Source: Rothia mucilaginosa
GTDB taxonomy: Bacteria; Actinomycetota; Actinomycetes; Actinomycetales; Micrococcaceae
Assembly (NCBI RefSeq): GCF_901875305.1
Contig: NZ_CABFLY010000001.1
Span: 434,001 to 498,000, forward strand
Reading direction: 5' to 3'
Length of the DNA: 64,000 bases
The notes beneath the pieces are model-generated. The model worked only from the letters and a program-made list of their open reading frames with translations, was not told where the DNA came from and did no database searches. Below are positions 29,090 to 38,299 of the stretch, piece by piece. The position numbers and the translations under genes were made by a program. The number at the start of each line of letters is the position of its first letter. The first letter of the stretch is position 1.

Positions 29090-29548
29090 GTGACCGCAAT
29101 CCTGGCGCTGATTGATAACTCCGAGAAGATGCGTAAGTACCTTTTCTGGTACCTCATGATCATTCCCGCTCTCCTCTTTGTGTGGATTGCCGTGGGTGCG
29201 GCAAACTCCCAGATGAGCTTTCAAGATGCGATGAAGATTCCCTTCTTCACGGTTGCCTTCATGAATGGGTGCCTGAGCCTGCTGCTGGGCGGTACCCTTA
29301 AGTTTGCGGGAATCGAGAATGAGCGCACTGAGCGAGCCTATTCGCTGTACCTGGCCATTCTGCTGGCTGTTATTGGTAACCTGCCCGGTGCGCTCCTCTC
29401 TTTCTTCCTCTACCGTTCCCTGCGCCTGGGTAACCTGGAAGGCGAGCTTGCTCCCAGGTACCGTTGGGCCCTGCTGGCGGCCATGATTTTTTATGTCATG
29501 GTGGCTCTGGTACTCACCGTGGCTAATCTCTCTATGACGCTGGGCTAG
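29090..29548 (+). CDS. Hypothetical four-helix membrane protein
   Basis: A 152-residue protein starting at GTG 29090, with four predicted membrane helices (around residues 18-37, 48-68, 82-104 and 126-146). No family recognised. It follows the RpiR gene by about 100 bases in the same direction and may be co-transcribed; a link to sugar transport cannot be shown. Confidence 0.6.
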   Translation: MTAILALIDNSEKMRKYLFWYLMIIPALLFVWIAVGAANSQMSFQDAMKIPFFTVAFMNGCLSLLLGGTLKFAGIENERTERAYSLYLAILLAVIGNLPGALLSFFLYRSLRLGNLEGELAPRYRWALLAAMIFYVMVALVLTVANLSMTLG

Positions 29549-29656
29549 GCCGTCGTCGTAGGTTGAAGAATTTTTGAGCGCGAGGACCGCTCACGAAGCA
29601 CCCCTGGATTGCGCGCACAGCCGTGCGTCACACTGACATACAAGGATAGTCGAGAC

Positions 29657-32600
29657 GTGAATCACACTCCTGATTCTGTTCACATGCAGAACACCGACGG
29701 AACCCCGAGCGATACCGCCGAGGCGCCCGTCGCATCGGCGAACCCCGAAGAACAGGCGCAACCCGCCGAAGCGACCGAACCCGAGCCGAACATCACCGAG
29801 CTGCCCCCGCACCTGAACCCCGCCCACGAGGACTTTGACCCCTCGACGGGGCTTGAACGCTGGGCCGAACAGATGGACGTCTACACCGGCCCCGACGCGA
29901 TGCTCGACTTCAACCAGGTCGACTACGTGCACATCGACCTGTCGGATGCGAATCCCTCCGGCCTGGCGCAGCTACTCGCCGGACGTAAAACCCGCCTCTC
30001 CACGATTCTGCGCGACAAGTCGCAGCTGGAGGCCGGCATGCGCTCCGCACGCACCCTGCGCACCAAGATTTACGAGCTTGCCACCGACCACGGACTGGAC
30101 TCCGGTTACTTCGTGGCGGGTACCGCCTCCTGGCTTTCGCACGACACCCGCGAGGCCGCCGCAGCCTACGAGAAGCGCTTTATCGCGCCGATTCTCATGG
30201 CGCCGCTGAGCATCACCCCGCACCCGAAGGACGACGATTTCGAGCTGCGCCTAGCCGGTTCTGCGCGTCTGAACCCCGCTATGGTCCGCCAGATCAAGCA
30301 GGAATACGGCATCGACCTGGGCACCATGGATGTGGCCCAGCTGGCGAACTCCATGTCTCGATTGGATCCCGAGCCGGTCATCGAGCGTATGCGCGCCTCC
30401 GCCGGCCGTATTCCGGGCATGACCATTGAGTCGAAGTATTTCATCTCCACCTTTGCCGACCTGAAGGAAAGCCTCGGTGAGCTACCCCATACCGCCATCA
30501 CCCCGCTGGTTCGTGACCTGGCGGCGCTGAAGGTGCCCGGTGTGAAGCCGCGCGAGCTGAACGCCCACAACCTGCAGCAGCCTCTGGATCAGCGCGACCC
30601 GGCAGAGGAAATGCTCCTGCTCGATGCGGACGCAAACGCTCAGGACATTATCGATACCGCGGTGAGCGGCTTCTCTTTCACGGTGACTGCGGCCCCCGGC
30701 ACCGAGCCGCTGCGTACCGCCGTGAATATTGCCTCCGCCCTGATTGGGCGCGGTAAGTCCGTACTCGTCGTGGGCGAGAAGCGCTCCACCCTTGCCGAGT
30801 TCTCAGCCCTGCTCAACCGCACCGGTATCGATAGCTTGCGCTACGACCTGCTGGCCGAACACGACTCTGAGGGTCAGCGCGCCGAATTTATCCGCGCCAT
30901 CGTCCGTAACGAAAGCGCCGAGGAACCAAACTCCGAGGACCTCAACGACGAACTGCGCACCACCCGCCAGACTCTTATCGACCACACCCACGCCCTGCTC
31001 ACGAAGGACCCGCAGTGGCAGGTTTCGGTGTACGCCGCCCTGCAGCGTCTGGCCGAGCTGACCGCATCCGAGGACGGACCGGCTACCCGCGTGCGCTTTG
31101 ACCGCCCCATGCTGGACTCTCTCCTGGAGCGTGACCAGGTGCGTGCCGAGCTGGTGCGCCTGGGTGAGATTGACGGGTTTGCGGCGACCTCGCGCACTTC
31201 GCCGTGGTATCGCGCTCGCCTGGTCAATGACGACGAGGCCGCCGATGCCTACGCCCTGGTCATTACCCTGAAGTCCTCCCTGCTGAACCTGCGCGAGGCC
31301 ATGAACCGCATGAGCGCCATGTTGGGTCTGCGCCCGGGCCGTACGATTGCAGAGTGGGAGTCGCAGCTGGCGATTCTGATGCGCATCCGTGAGACGCTTA
31401 AGCGTTTCCGCGCCGATGTGTACGACCGTCCCGTGACCGATTTGATTGCCGCAACCGCTTCGGGCGCGTGGCGTCGTGAGAACGGCATCGAGATGAGCAG
31501 TATGCAGCGTTCCCGCCTGCGCCGCGCCGCGAAGGAATACATCCTGCCCGGTGTGAACATCGGGGATCTGCACGAACAGCTCAAGATTGTGCAGACCGAA
31601 CGGGCCGAGTGGATTCGCCACATCGAGGCGCCCCGTACCCCGCAGATTCCGCAGAACCTGGAGCAGCTGGCTGACGCCCTGAACTCCCTGGTGTCCGAGT
31701 TGGCGGGCCTAGGCATCGTGCTTGCCGATACGGTCGAAGGTACCGACTTTGTGCGTACCGACCTGGACGCCCTAGACGCCCGCCTGGATGCCCTCATGGC
31801 TGACCGCGTCTTGCTCATGACGCTGCCTGAGCGTGATGCTCTCCAGCAGAAGCTGCACGAGCGCGGCCTGTCCGAGTTACTGGATGACCTGTACGCTCGT
31901 CAGGTACCCACCGAGACGGTAGCCGCTGAGCTGGAGCTTGCCTGGTGGCAGTCTGCTTTGGAGTTCCTGCTGGAACGCCACGAGGGTAAGCTGCTGGACG
32001 GCGACCGTCTGCGAGACACCGAGTCCCGCTTCCGCCGCGCCGACTACGCCCACATGACCAGCGCCCCTGCGCGTCTGCTGGCGAAGATGGCCCGCGTGTG
32101 GACTGACCGCATCGAATCCGAGCACGATCAGGCGGCGTACCTGAAGAGCCAGCTGCGCGGCTACGAGTTCGTGCTCGAGGAGTTGCTGACGCACGCTCCC
32201 GTCATGGCACGCACTTTGCTGCCCTTGTGGACTGCCAGCCCCTTCGCCCTGGCCCGTAAGGTACCGGCCTCGATGCGCTTTGACGCGGCCATCCTACTGG
32301 ATTCTGAATCCACCCCGTTGGCAGCCAACCTGCCGGCCATTACCCGCGCTGACCAGGTGATTGCCCTGGGAGACCCGCACTCGGGGTACCCCTCGCCGTT
32401 TATCGTGTCCGCCCCAACTTTTGGTGCGCCGGACCCCGCCGATGAGCAGCTGGACAGTACCTTCGACGTGCTTGCTACGGTACTGCCGAACCGCACCTTG
32501 GCCATGTTGCACCGCAGCGTGGACCCGGTGATTCTTGATTACCTGAACCGTGAATTCTATGGTTCGCAGCTGCACGCTGCCCCGGTGAGCCGCGCCTCCG

Positions 32601-33619
32601 CGCAGCCGGCTGCAACCCTGACCGTGGAATACATCGACACCCGCGGCAAGGTGAGTGATAACGCGAACCTCGATTCGCCCGGTGTGGAGGTCGAGCGCGT
32701 CACGAACCTGGTTCTGGAGCATGCCTACCGCACCCCGGACCGTTCCCTTGCGGTCGTGACGGCCAGCCCCAAGCACGCTCAGCGCGTGGCCGAATCGGTA
32801 CGTCACGCCCTGAGCCTGTACCCGCAACTCGCCCCGTTCTTTGCCGCCGGCGAGGAGTCTTTCCGTGTGGTCGATCTGACTCGTGCCGAGACCCTTGAAC
32901 GCGATACCGTGATCTTCTCGCTAGGCGTGGGACGCGCCCGCCTGGGTCAGGCCTCCTATGACCTGGGTCAGCTCTCTGCCGAGCACGGCCGTCAGGGCTT
33001 CGTTGTGGCGCTGACTCGCGCTCGCCGCGCCCTGCGCATCGTCTCGTGCATCGACCCGACCGAGCTGGACCCGCAGAAGCTACACCACGGCGCGGTCGAC
33101 TTCTACCATCTGCTGCGCGAGCACGCGGAACGACAGGCTCGAGAAGAGGCCGAGGCGAAGGCCCAGCGCGTGCCCGAAACTCTGCCGCGCAACGCCTTCC
33201 TGGCTACTGACGAGCAGGAAACCCCCGATTTGGGCGATTGGTTGCTCAACGACTTGGTGATGCGTCTGCAGGCCCGCGGCATACGCGTGACGCAGGGCGA
33301 GGGTGACATCGCGTTGATTGCGCACGCCCCTGAAAAGCTTGTGGCTGAGCCGGTGCCTGCCCTGGGTGTGGCTCCCATGGTTTCCTCCAGCCCGAGTGCC
33401 CCCGCCGCGATGCCTCTGGTGGCTTGTTCCGACGGTGAGCAGAACTATGCGCGGGCCTCGGTGCGTGAGCGTACGCGTTTGTTGCCTGAGCGCCTGAGCC
33501 GCACCGGCTGGAACTACATCACGCTAGGCACTTTGGAGGTCTTCTCCGATCCGGACGGCGTGGTGGCGCGCATCCTGCACTACCTGGACATGGATGAGGA
33601 TGCTGAGGTCCGTGGCTAG
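29657..33619 (+). CDS. Large SF1-helicase-like protein with degenerate ATPase motifs
   Basis: A 1,320-residue soluble protein from the GTG at 29657 (AAGGAT about ten bases upstream; the frame opens slightly earlier). A disordered acidic N-terminus (first 60 residues) is followed by an all-helical region and then two RecA-like parts. Where a P-loop GxxGxGKT is expected the sequence is TAAPGTEPLRT (codons about 30685-30717), where Walker B DExx is expected it is AILLDSES (32291-32311), while QVIALGDPHSG and the motif VI-like VVALTRARRALRIV (about 33004-33045) are recognisable. Related Micrococcaceae proteins are, as I recall, annotated as helicase or ATP-binding protein. The loss of the P-loop Lys argues against ordinary ATP-driven unwinding. 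The next gene overlaps its stop. Confidence 0.75.
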   Translation: MNHTPDSVHMQNTDGTPSDTAEAPVASANPEEQAQPAEATEPEPNITELPPHLNPAHEDFDPSTGLERWAEQMDVYTGPDAMLDFNQVDYVHIDLSDANPSGLAQLLAGRKTRLSTILRDKSQLEAGMRSARTLRTKIYELATDHGLDSGYFVAGTASWLSHDTREAAAAYEKRFIAPILMAPLSITPHPKDDDFELRLAGSARLNPAMVRQIKQEYGIDLGTMDVAQLANSMSRLDPEPVIERMRASAGRIPGMTIESKYFISTFADLKESLGELPHTAITPLVRDLAALKVPGVKPRELNAHNLQQPLDQRDPAEEMLLLDADANAQDIIDTAVSGFSFTVTAAPGTEPLRTAVNIASALIGRGKSVLVVGEKRSTLAEFSALLNRTGIDSLRYDLLAEHDSEGQRAEFIRAIVRNESAEEPNSEDLNDELRTTRQTLIDHTHALLTKDPQWQVSVYAALQRLAELTASEDGPATRVRFDRPMLDSLLERDQVRAELVRLGEIDGFAATSRTSPWYRARLVNDDEAADAYALVITLKSSLLNLREAMNRMSAMLGLRPGRTIAEWESQLAILMRIRETLKRFRADVYDRPVTDLIAATASGAWRRENGIEMSSMQRSRLRRAAKEYILPGVNIGDLHEQLKIVQTERAEWIRHIEAPRTPQIPQNLEQLADALNSLVSELAGLGIVLADTVEGTDFVRTDLDALDARLDALMADRVLLMTLPERDALQQKLHERGLSELLDDLYARQVPTETVAAELELAWWQSALEFLLERHEGKLLDGDRLRDTESRFRRADYAHMTSAPARLLAKMARVWTDRIESEHDQAAYLKSQLRGYEFVLEELLTHAPVMARTLLPLWTASPFALARKVPASMRFDAAILLDSESTPLAANLPAITRADQVIALGDPHSGYPSPFIVSAPTFGAPDPADEQLDSTFDVLATVLPNRTLAMLHRSVDPVILDYLNREFYGSQLHAAPVSRASAQPAATLTVEYIDTRGKVSDNANLDSPGVEVERVTNLVLEHAYRTPDRSLAVVTASPKHAQRVAESVRHALSLYPQLAPFFAAGEESFRVVDLTRAETLERDTVIFSLGVGRARLGQASYDLGQLSAEHGRQGFVVALTRARRALRIVSCIDPTELDPQKLHHGAVDFYHLLREHAERQAREEAEAKAQRVPETLPRNAFLATDEQETPDLGDWLLNDLVMRLQARGIRVTQGEGDIALIAHAPEKLVAEPVPALGVAPMVSSSPSAPAAMPLVACSDGEQNYARASVRERTRLLPERLSRTGWNYITLGTLEVFSDPDGVVARILHYLDMDEDAEVRG

Positions 33620-33908
33620 CTATTCGCCGGTACCTAAACCCCGACGCGGTAACCGCCGCGTGAGCGGGGGCGGAACTGTGGGAGGAGCCGAACCCCGTAT
33701 TGCGGGTCTGGACCCGTTGTCGGAGGCGTCCACCGCCGCGGCCCCTGGCGACCGGTCGGCCGCGCCAAAAACTGCCGGCTCCGGTGGCGGATTGCAGAAG
33801 AAGCGTGCCGCGCGTCGTGCCGCGCAGCCCCTTACTCCCGAGGAGAAAGAGCGGCTGGAGTGGATGCGCCAGCAGCGTCCCCCGCATTGGGGTAATAACA
33901 TTGTCTAG
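33612..33908 (+). CDS. Small basic protein coupled to the helicase-like gene
   Basis: A 98-residue protein from a GTG at 33612 that overlaps the end of the helicase-like gene, implying translational coupling. The first 70 residues are Gly/Ala/Arg-rich and probably disordered; the C-terminal end LTPEEKERLEWMRQQRPPHWG is more structured and looks conserved in Micrococcaceae as far as I recall. No enzymatic motif. The tight coupling suggests a partner of the large protein. An earlier in-frame ATG at 33594 is possible. Confidence 0.6.
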   Translation: MASYSPVPKPRRGNRRVSGGGTVGGAEPRIAGLDPLSEASTAAAPGDRSAAPKTAGSGGGLQKKRAARRAAQPLTPEEKERLEWMRQQRPPHWGNNIV

Positions 33909-33946
33909 GCTTCGTCGGCCCCCAGGTCGTGAATTGTAGCTTGATA

Positions 33947-33994
33947 CACGCTAGGGCGGCGGGTACTCATTTGAGTGCCCGCCGCCCTAGCGTG
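33947..33994. terminator. Bidirectional terminator
   Basis: CACGCTAGGGCGGCGGG at 33947-33963 is exactly complementary to 33978-33994. It lies between the convergent small basic protein gene and the FmdB-type gene. Confidence 0.8.
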
Positions 33995-34021
33995 TTGCTG
34001 ATTTATCGCGTTCTGCGATAG

Positions 34022-34207
34022 CTATTTTGAGTTCTTATCGGTGCTGTAGAAGCCGGAGCCCTTGAAGGTAATGCCCACGGTGTTGTAGCGCTTGCGCAGG
34101 GTTTCCTGACCACATTTGGGGCAGACTCGCAGGGCGTCGTCGCTAAAGGACTGGCGCTGTTCAAATACGTGATTGCAATTCTTACACTGGTAAACGTAAA
34201 CCGGCAT
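34022..34207 (-). CDS. FmdB-family zinc ribbon protein
   Basis: A 61-residue protein with two CxxC pairs (Cys8/Cys11 and Cys29/Cys32) in YQCKNCNHVFEQ and RVCPKCGQ, followed by GITFKGSGFYSTD, the full FmdB/putative regulatory protein signature. Such proteins are small zinc ribbons of unclear function. In actinobacteria the gene is often close to the 5-formyl-THF cyclo-ligase gene, as here (about 130 bases upstream on the same strand). Confidence 0.9.
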   Translation of the reverse strand: MPVYVYQCKNCNHVFEQRQSFSDDALRVCPKCGQETLRKRYNTVGITFKGSGFYSTDKNSK

Positions 34208-34338
34208 AACTTCCTTCGCCCATTGATATTTCGTTGATTACGGTTAATCGCGTGGTTTGAGTGTACCGCTTTTATATCGTGAGGGGGTATTTTGTTGTCT
34301 TCTCAGGAGAAAATACTCTTCTATGGGCGATGCTTCCA

Positions 34339-35022
34339 TTATGAGGGGTTCTGTGGGGTGTGTTCTGCCGGCTGGTAGGTGCCTTCTTCGGTCAGGATGA
34401 CGGGCAGGACGCTGTCCCAGCGGTCGTAGGGAATGGTTTCGTAGATTTCCTCGGCGAAGACGATGCCGAGGGTTCTCTCGCGTAGTTGTTCTTCGCTCAG
34501 TAGAGGGATAATCCGGTCGTAGTAGCCGCCTCCTTGGCCGAGACGACGCCCGGTCGCATCGTAGGCGAGGGCGGGGATGAGGTGCATATCGGCTTCGATG
34601 AATGCCTGCACGTCGTGTTCCTCGCCCTCAGGTTCGGGGATTCCCATGGGGCTGCGGGGGTGTTCAATGGTGGGATCCCACTCAACCCAAGCGAGGGTGC
34701 GGCGGGGACGGACGACCGGCACGATGATGCGGTGTCCGGCCTCGTGCAGGCGGGTGAGAGCTTCGGTGATGGGTGGTTCCGAGGGGGTGGGGAGGTATGC
34801 GGCGACTGTGCCGGGGGAGTGCAGACGGTTTTGTGTTTCGCGCAGTATGTTTTCGGTGAAAAGGTTCTGCATTTGCTGTTGGCCAGCGGGGCCGCGCTCG
34901 CTACGGGCGATGAGGCGACGCGGGCGGATCTGTGAACGGAGGATGTTCTTATCGAGGGAGATGTCCTCAGCGCTGGCTCCTGAGTCGGAGGTGCTGGTGG
35001 CTATGGCGGTGTTGAAATGCAT
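34339..35022 (-). CDS. 5-formyltetrahydrofolate cyclo-ligase
   Basis: Converts 5-formyl-THF to 5,10-methenyl-THF with ATP, recycling an inhibitory folate. The 227-residue protein has the N-terminal basic segment LRSQIRPRRLIARSER, VAAYLPTPSEPPI, and the diagnostic C-terminal GRRLGQGGGYYDR, with LGIVFAEEIYETIP after it. An N-terminal extension of about 25 residues is Ser/Ala-rich. The ATG at 35022 has only a weak binding site. It is divergent from galU, a common actinobacterial arrangement. Confidence 0.92.
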   Translation of the reverse strand: MHFNTAIATSTSDSGASAEDISLDKNILRSQIRPRRLIARSERGPAGQQQMQNLFTENILRETQNRLHSPGTVAAYLPTPSEPPITEALTRLHEAGHRIIVPVVRPRRTLAWVEWDPTIEHPRSPMGIPEPEGEEHDVQAFIEADMHLIPALAYDATGRRLGQGGGYYDRIIPLLSEEQLRERTLGIVFAEEIYETIPYDRWDSVLPVILTEEGTYQPAEHTPQNPS

Positions 35023-35100
35023 GGGGGTCCCATCGTCGTTGCGGGGGGGGGGCAGGAGATGCCTTGGGGTGAGTCATAATCCTGGTGGGTGAGCCTCACA

Positions 35101-35117
35101 CTTCACATGTAGTGAAG
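35101..35117. promoter_or_regulatory. Palindrome in the divergent cyclo-ligase/galU spacer
   Basis: CTTCAC-ATGTA-GTGAAG is a perfect 6-5-6 inverted repeat in the 277-base spacer between divergent genes, the right size for a dimeric repressor. The regulator is unknown. TTGTGAAG follows as a partial third copy. Confidence 0.35.
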
Positions 35118-35299
35118 ATTTGTGAAGGGGCGCACAGCTTTTAGTATAGGACGGTTTAAAGCATAGAACGGTGTGCTAATCTTTTGATATTTTCGGCATA
35201 CGCACAAGCTTATATGTAGTTAATCACGTTAAGGATTTTTCATGTCATAGTTTCATAGATTCGGCCTAAGTACTTTACAACTTAGGGTATTCTTGTGGC

Positions 35300-36208
35300 A
35301 TGGCTACTGAAATTAAGTCTGTTACTAAGGCGGTTATTCCTGCCGCCGGTCTGGGCACTCGATTCCTGCCCGCCACGAAGGCCACCCCGAAGGAAATGCT
35401 CCCCGTTGTTGATCGCCCCGCGATTCAGTATGTCGTGGAGGAAGCTGTTCGTGCCGGCCTGCACGATGTTCTGATGATTACCGGTCGCAACAAGCGCGCT
35501 CTGGAGGACCACTTCGATCGTGTTCCCGTTCTGGAACGCCAGCTCGCTGAGCAGGGTAAGGACGCTCTGTTGGCATCGGTTGTTGAGACTAACGAGCTTG
35601 GTAGCGACCTGCACTATGTGCGCCAGGGCGACCCGAAGGGTCTGGGCCACGCTGTGTTGCGTGCGAAGCGTCACGTGGGTGACGAGGCTTTTGCTGTTCT
35701 GCTCGGTGACGACCTGATTGATGAAAAGGAAGATTTGCTCTCTCGCATGGTGGAGGTCCAGGAGCGTACCGGCGGTTCCGTTGTTGCTCTGATGGAGGTT
35801 CCCCGTGAGGCAATTTCGGCTTATGGTGCTGCCGCTATTGAGGCAGTCGAGGGCGAAGACGGCTTCGTCAAGGTCACCGGTCTGGTAGAGAAGCCTGCAG
35901 CTGATGAGGCTCCCTCGAACTACGCTGTGATTGGCCGTTATGTTCTGAGCCCGAAGGTGTTTGAGGTTCTGGAGAATACCGCTCCGGGTCGTGGCAACGA
36001 GATTCAGTTGACCGACGCTCTGCAGACCCTGGCTCAGGGCGATGGCGAAGGTGAAGGTGTCTACGGTGTGGTCTTCTCTGGCCGTCGTTTCGACACTGGC
36101 GATAAGCTCTCTTACCTGAAGGCTAACGTGATTCTTGCTTCTGAGCGTCCCGAGTTTGGCGATGACCTGCGCGCTTGGCTGAAGGATTTCGTGGCCGAGA
36201 ACTGCTAA
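35300..36208 (+). CDS. galU: UTP-glucose-1-phosphate uridylyltransferase
   Basis: Makes UDP-glucose for cell envelope and storage glycans. The 302-residue protein shows the nucleotidyltransferase signature PAAGLGTRFLPATKATPKEMLP (split here between residues about 15 and 36), ILMITGR-like LMITGRNK, VLLGDDL with the metal-binding Asp, and VEKPAADEAPS. No ribosome binding site is visible; instead TATTCT (35288-35293) ends six bases before the ATG, which fits a leaderless message. It is followed by a terminator and then the membrane-anchored disordered protein. Confidence 0.95.
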   Translation: MATEIKSVTKAVIPAAGLGTRFLPATKATPKEMLPVVDRPAIQYVVEEAVRAGLHDVLMITGRNKRALEDHFDRVPVLERQLAEQGKDALLASVVETNELGSDLHYVRQGDPKGLGHAVLRAKRHVGDEAFAVLLGDDLIDEKEDLLSRMVEVQERTGGSVVALMEVPREAISAYGAAAIEAVEGEDGFVKVTGLVEKPAADEAPSNYAVIGRYVLSPKVFEVLENTAPGRGNEIQLTDALQTLAQGDGEGEGVYGVVFSGRRFDTGDKLSYLKANVILASERPEFGDDLRAWLKDFVAENC

Positions 36209-36269
36209 GGCTGTTCTTCCATAACACCTGATGCACCCCGGTTGGGGGGTATCAATCACCAAATACGCT

Positions 36270-36325
36270 GAGGGAGGCGTTCCTTGTCGGCTTGCCGAGT
36301 AGGGGCGCCTTCCTCAATTTATTTG
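36270..36325 (+). terminator. galU terminator
   Basis: GAGGGAGGCG and CGCCTTCCTC (one G-U pair) form the outer stem, with CGGCTTGCCG as an inner hairpin, followed by AATTTATTTGG. Confidence 0.6.
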
Positions 36326-36507
36326 GTTGCTCTGTCTGATGGGGAGATGGAGTGACTAATACGTGCGCAATATTGCGCATAACGTTGTGTATGCCGTCCG
36401 GGGTATATGCGCTCATCCATCCCGTTTTTACCCTGTATGGAAAGAAACGGGAATATAAGGGTATGATTTAAATCTAGGGATTTAGGGACGATAGAGGGCG
36501 ACCTGAC

Positions 36508-38148
36508 ATGACGTTGTTGAACGCCTCGGGTGTATTGGTAATTCTGACCGTGATTTTGCTGCTGTGGTTTGTGCCCAGGAGCCTGCGTCGCGCACCCGTC
36601 GGCCACACGGTTGAGCCCGAACGACCTCTGATTAGCGCCGAACGCACCCCCGAAGATATTCTCGCCTCTGCCGGCGTGCTACTGAACGAATCTGAGGCGT
36701 ACCAGTCCTCTGACCACGCCGTAGCGCCGGGTACTTCCCTGCCTTCTTCTGCTCTTCCGCGTTCCTCTTCTTCCTCGCACGCCGTGGGGGATAGTGCGGC
36801 GCCCCAAACGGCGTCCATCTCGCAGATTCGGGATTCTTCTCCTGTGGCCCCGTACACGGGTGAGATTCCCATGGTAGAAGAGCCCAAGCAATCCCTGCTT
36901 TCCTCTCTTGATACGTCGACCCCTTCGGGTGTGGCCTACTTGGTGGCTGCTGGAGCCGGTGTGGCCGCCGTGCTGTGCCTGCTTTTGGCTCTTTTTGGTC
37001 TGATGCCTTGGGCATGGTTCGTGATTTTTGCCGTACTGGGTGGTGTGGCCTGGGGGGCGGGTCGTTTTGGTCTGGCCGATGCCCTGCGTCAGCGTCTTGA
37101 TCGTCGCGAATCTGAAGATGATAACGATGACGAGCAATCTGGCATCGACGGTGATGATGAGCGGCATAACCGCGAAACCCTTGAACGTGAAACCGAAGAG
37201 TCTGCCCCGGTTGATGGCGAGCGTCCCGCGCAGGCCTCCGCGCCCAAGGCTTCCGGTGCGCAGTCTACCCGCCGTGCCGGTTCTTCTGAGGAGTCGTTCC
37301 CGAAGCCCCCGGCTCCTGTCGCCGAGTCCCGTACGCAGGAGCCCCGAGTGCAGGAATCCCGAACCGCTGAGAACGCTGATTCTACGCAGGATGCACCGGC
37401 CCACCGCCAGGTGGAGGCGCGCCCTGCCGCTGCGGTTACGCGCCACGCACAGCATCCGGGGCGACGCCCCCAACGTTCGAGCCGATTCCAGCCCATTCGC
37501 CGCGGTAGTGTGCTCTTCGATCAGGAGAGCGGTAGTGGCTCTGCCTCTCAGGCGGCACCCCGTGCTACTGAGCCCAAGCCTTCGGGTGAACAGGTAGTGG
37601 CAGCTCAGCCCGTCCCGCCCGTGCAACCCACTCAGCAGGTAGCACTTCAGCAGGCCCCGCGTGTTGCTCCTCGGGTCGAATCCGCGGAGCAGGTGGCTGT
37701 GCATCGGGCGGCCCCCGCTCGAGAATCTGAGCCGCATGTGCCGACCGAGTTCTCCGCTCCTCGTTCTGCTGCCGCTTCGCAGGAGCGCCTGGCGGTTCAG
37801 CCGGCTCCGCAGGCAGTGCGTTCGGATCAGCCGGCGGCCCGTCCGGCTCTGCGTGATGGTTCCCCGGTGCGCCCTGCGGCTCAGCAGGCTCCCGCCCCGG
37901 TTCCGGAGGAGATTCCGTTGCCGGACGTTCTGGATGATTCTGAGTTCGACGCCCTGGATATCGCCTCGTTGAGCAACCCCGCAACCCAGCAGGGCTCGTC
38001 GCTTGGTGCATCCGGCCGTGCGGGAAGCCGCCATCCCGGTGGTGGGTCTTCGTTTGAGGCGGTCAGCAACACCTGGAACCCTGTGCAGCTGCCGAAGCCT
38101 CTGAGTGCCCTGCACCGCGAGAATGACGAAAAGAACTCCAAGAAGTAG
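36508..38148 (+). CDS. Membrane-anchored disordered protein; candidate GlpR-type divisome receptor
   Basis: A 546-residue protein. Membrane segments are predicted at about residues 5-22, 142-164 and 167-186. Between and after them lie long Ser/Pro/Ala/Gln-rich disordered stretches, charged at 195-225. The far C-terminus has a compact motif TWNPVQLPKPL (Trp near residue 523) after an acidic DVLDDSEFDALDIASL. In corynebacteria a membrane protein encoded in the galU-glp-rimJ neighbourhood (GlpR) anchors the gephyrin-like Glp at the divisome; gene order, membrane topology and a C-terminal motif make that the best guess, but glp itself is absent between galU and this gene. GAGGG lies upstream of the ATG. 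Confidence 0.5.
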   Translation: MTLLNASGVLVILTVILLLWFVPRSLRRAPVGHTVEPERPLISAERTPEDILASAGVLLNESEAYQSSDHAVAPGTSLPSSALPRSSSSSHAVGDSAAPQTASISQIRDSSPVAPYTGEIPMVEEPKQSLLSSLDTSTPSGVAYLVAAGAGVAAVLCLLLALFGLMPWAWFVIFAVLGGVAWGAGRFGLADALRQRLDRRESEDDNDDEQSGIDGDDERHNRETLERETEESAPVDGERPAQASAPKASGAQSTRRAGSSEESFPKPPAPVAESRTQEPRVQESRTAENADSTQDAPAHRQVEARPAAAVTRHAQHPGRRPQRSSRFQPIRRGSVLFDQESGSGSASQAAPRATEPKPSGEQVVAAQPVPPVQPTQQVALQQAPRVAPRVESAEQVAVHRAAPARESEPHVPTEFSAPRSAAASQERLAVQPAPQAVRSDQPAARPALRDGSPVRPAAQQAPAPVPEEIPLPDVLDDSEFDALDIASLSNPATQQGSSLGASGRAGSRHPGGGSSFEAVSNTWNPVQLPKPLSALHRENDEKNSKK

Positions 38149-38220
38149 TGAGATAGACTCCGGTGGCGTGCGATGTGGATGTGGGCATTGCCGAGAAGCC
38201 TCTGAGAATCTCCGAAAATG

Positions 38221-38253
38221 AATGTCCCGAAGGATAGAGTCCTTCGGGACATT
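38221..38253 (+). terminator. Terminator of the membrane-anchored protein gene
   Basis: AATGTCCCGAAGGA at 38221-38234 is exactly complementary to 38240-38253, with a 5-base loop. Confidence 0.75.
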
Positions 38254-38299
38254 CGTTGTATTCGGGGGTGTGTCGCCGTGACTATTCGGGGGATGTGGG

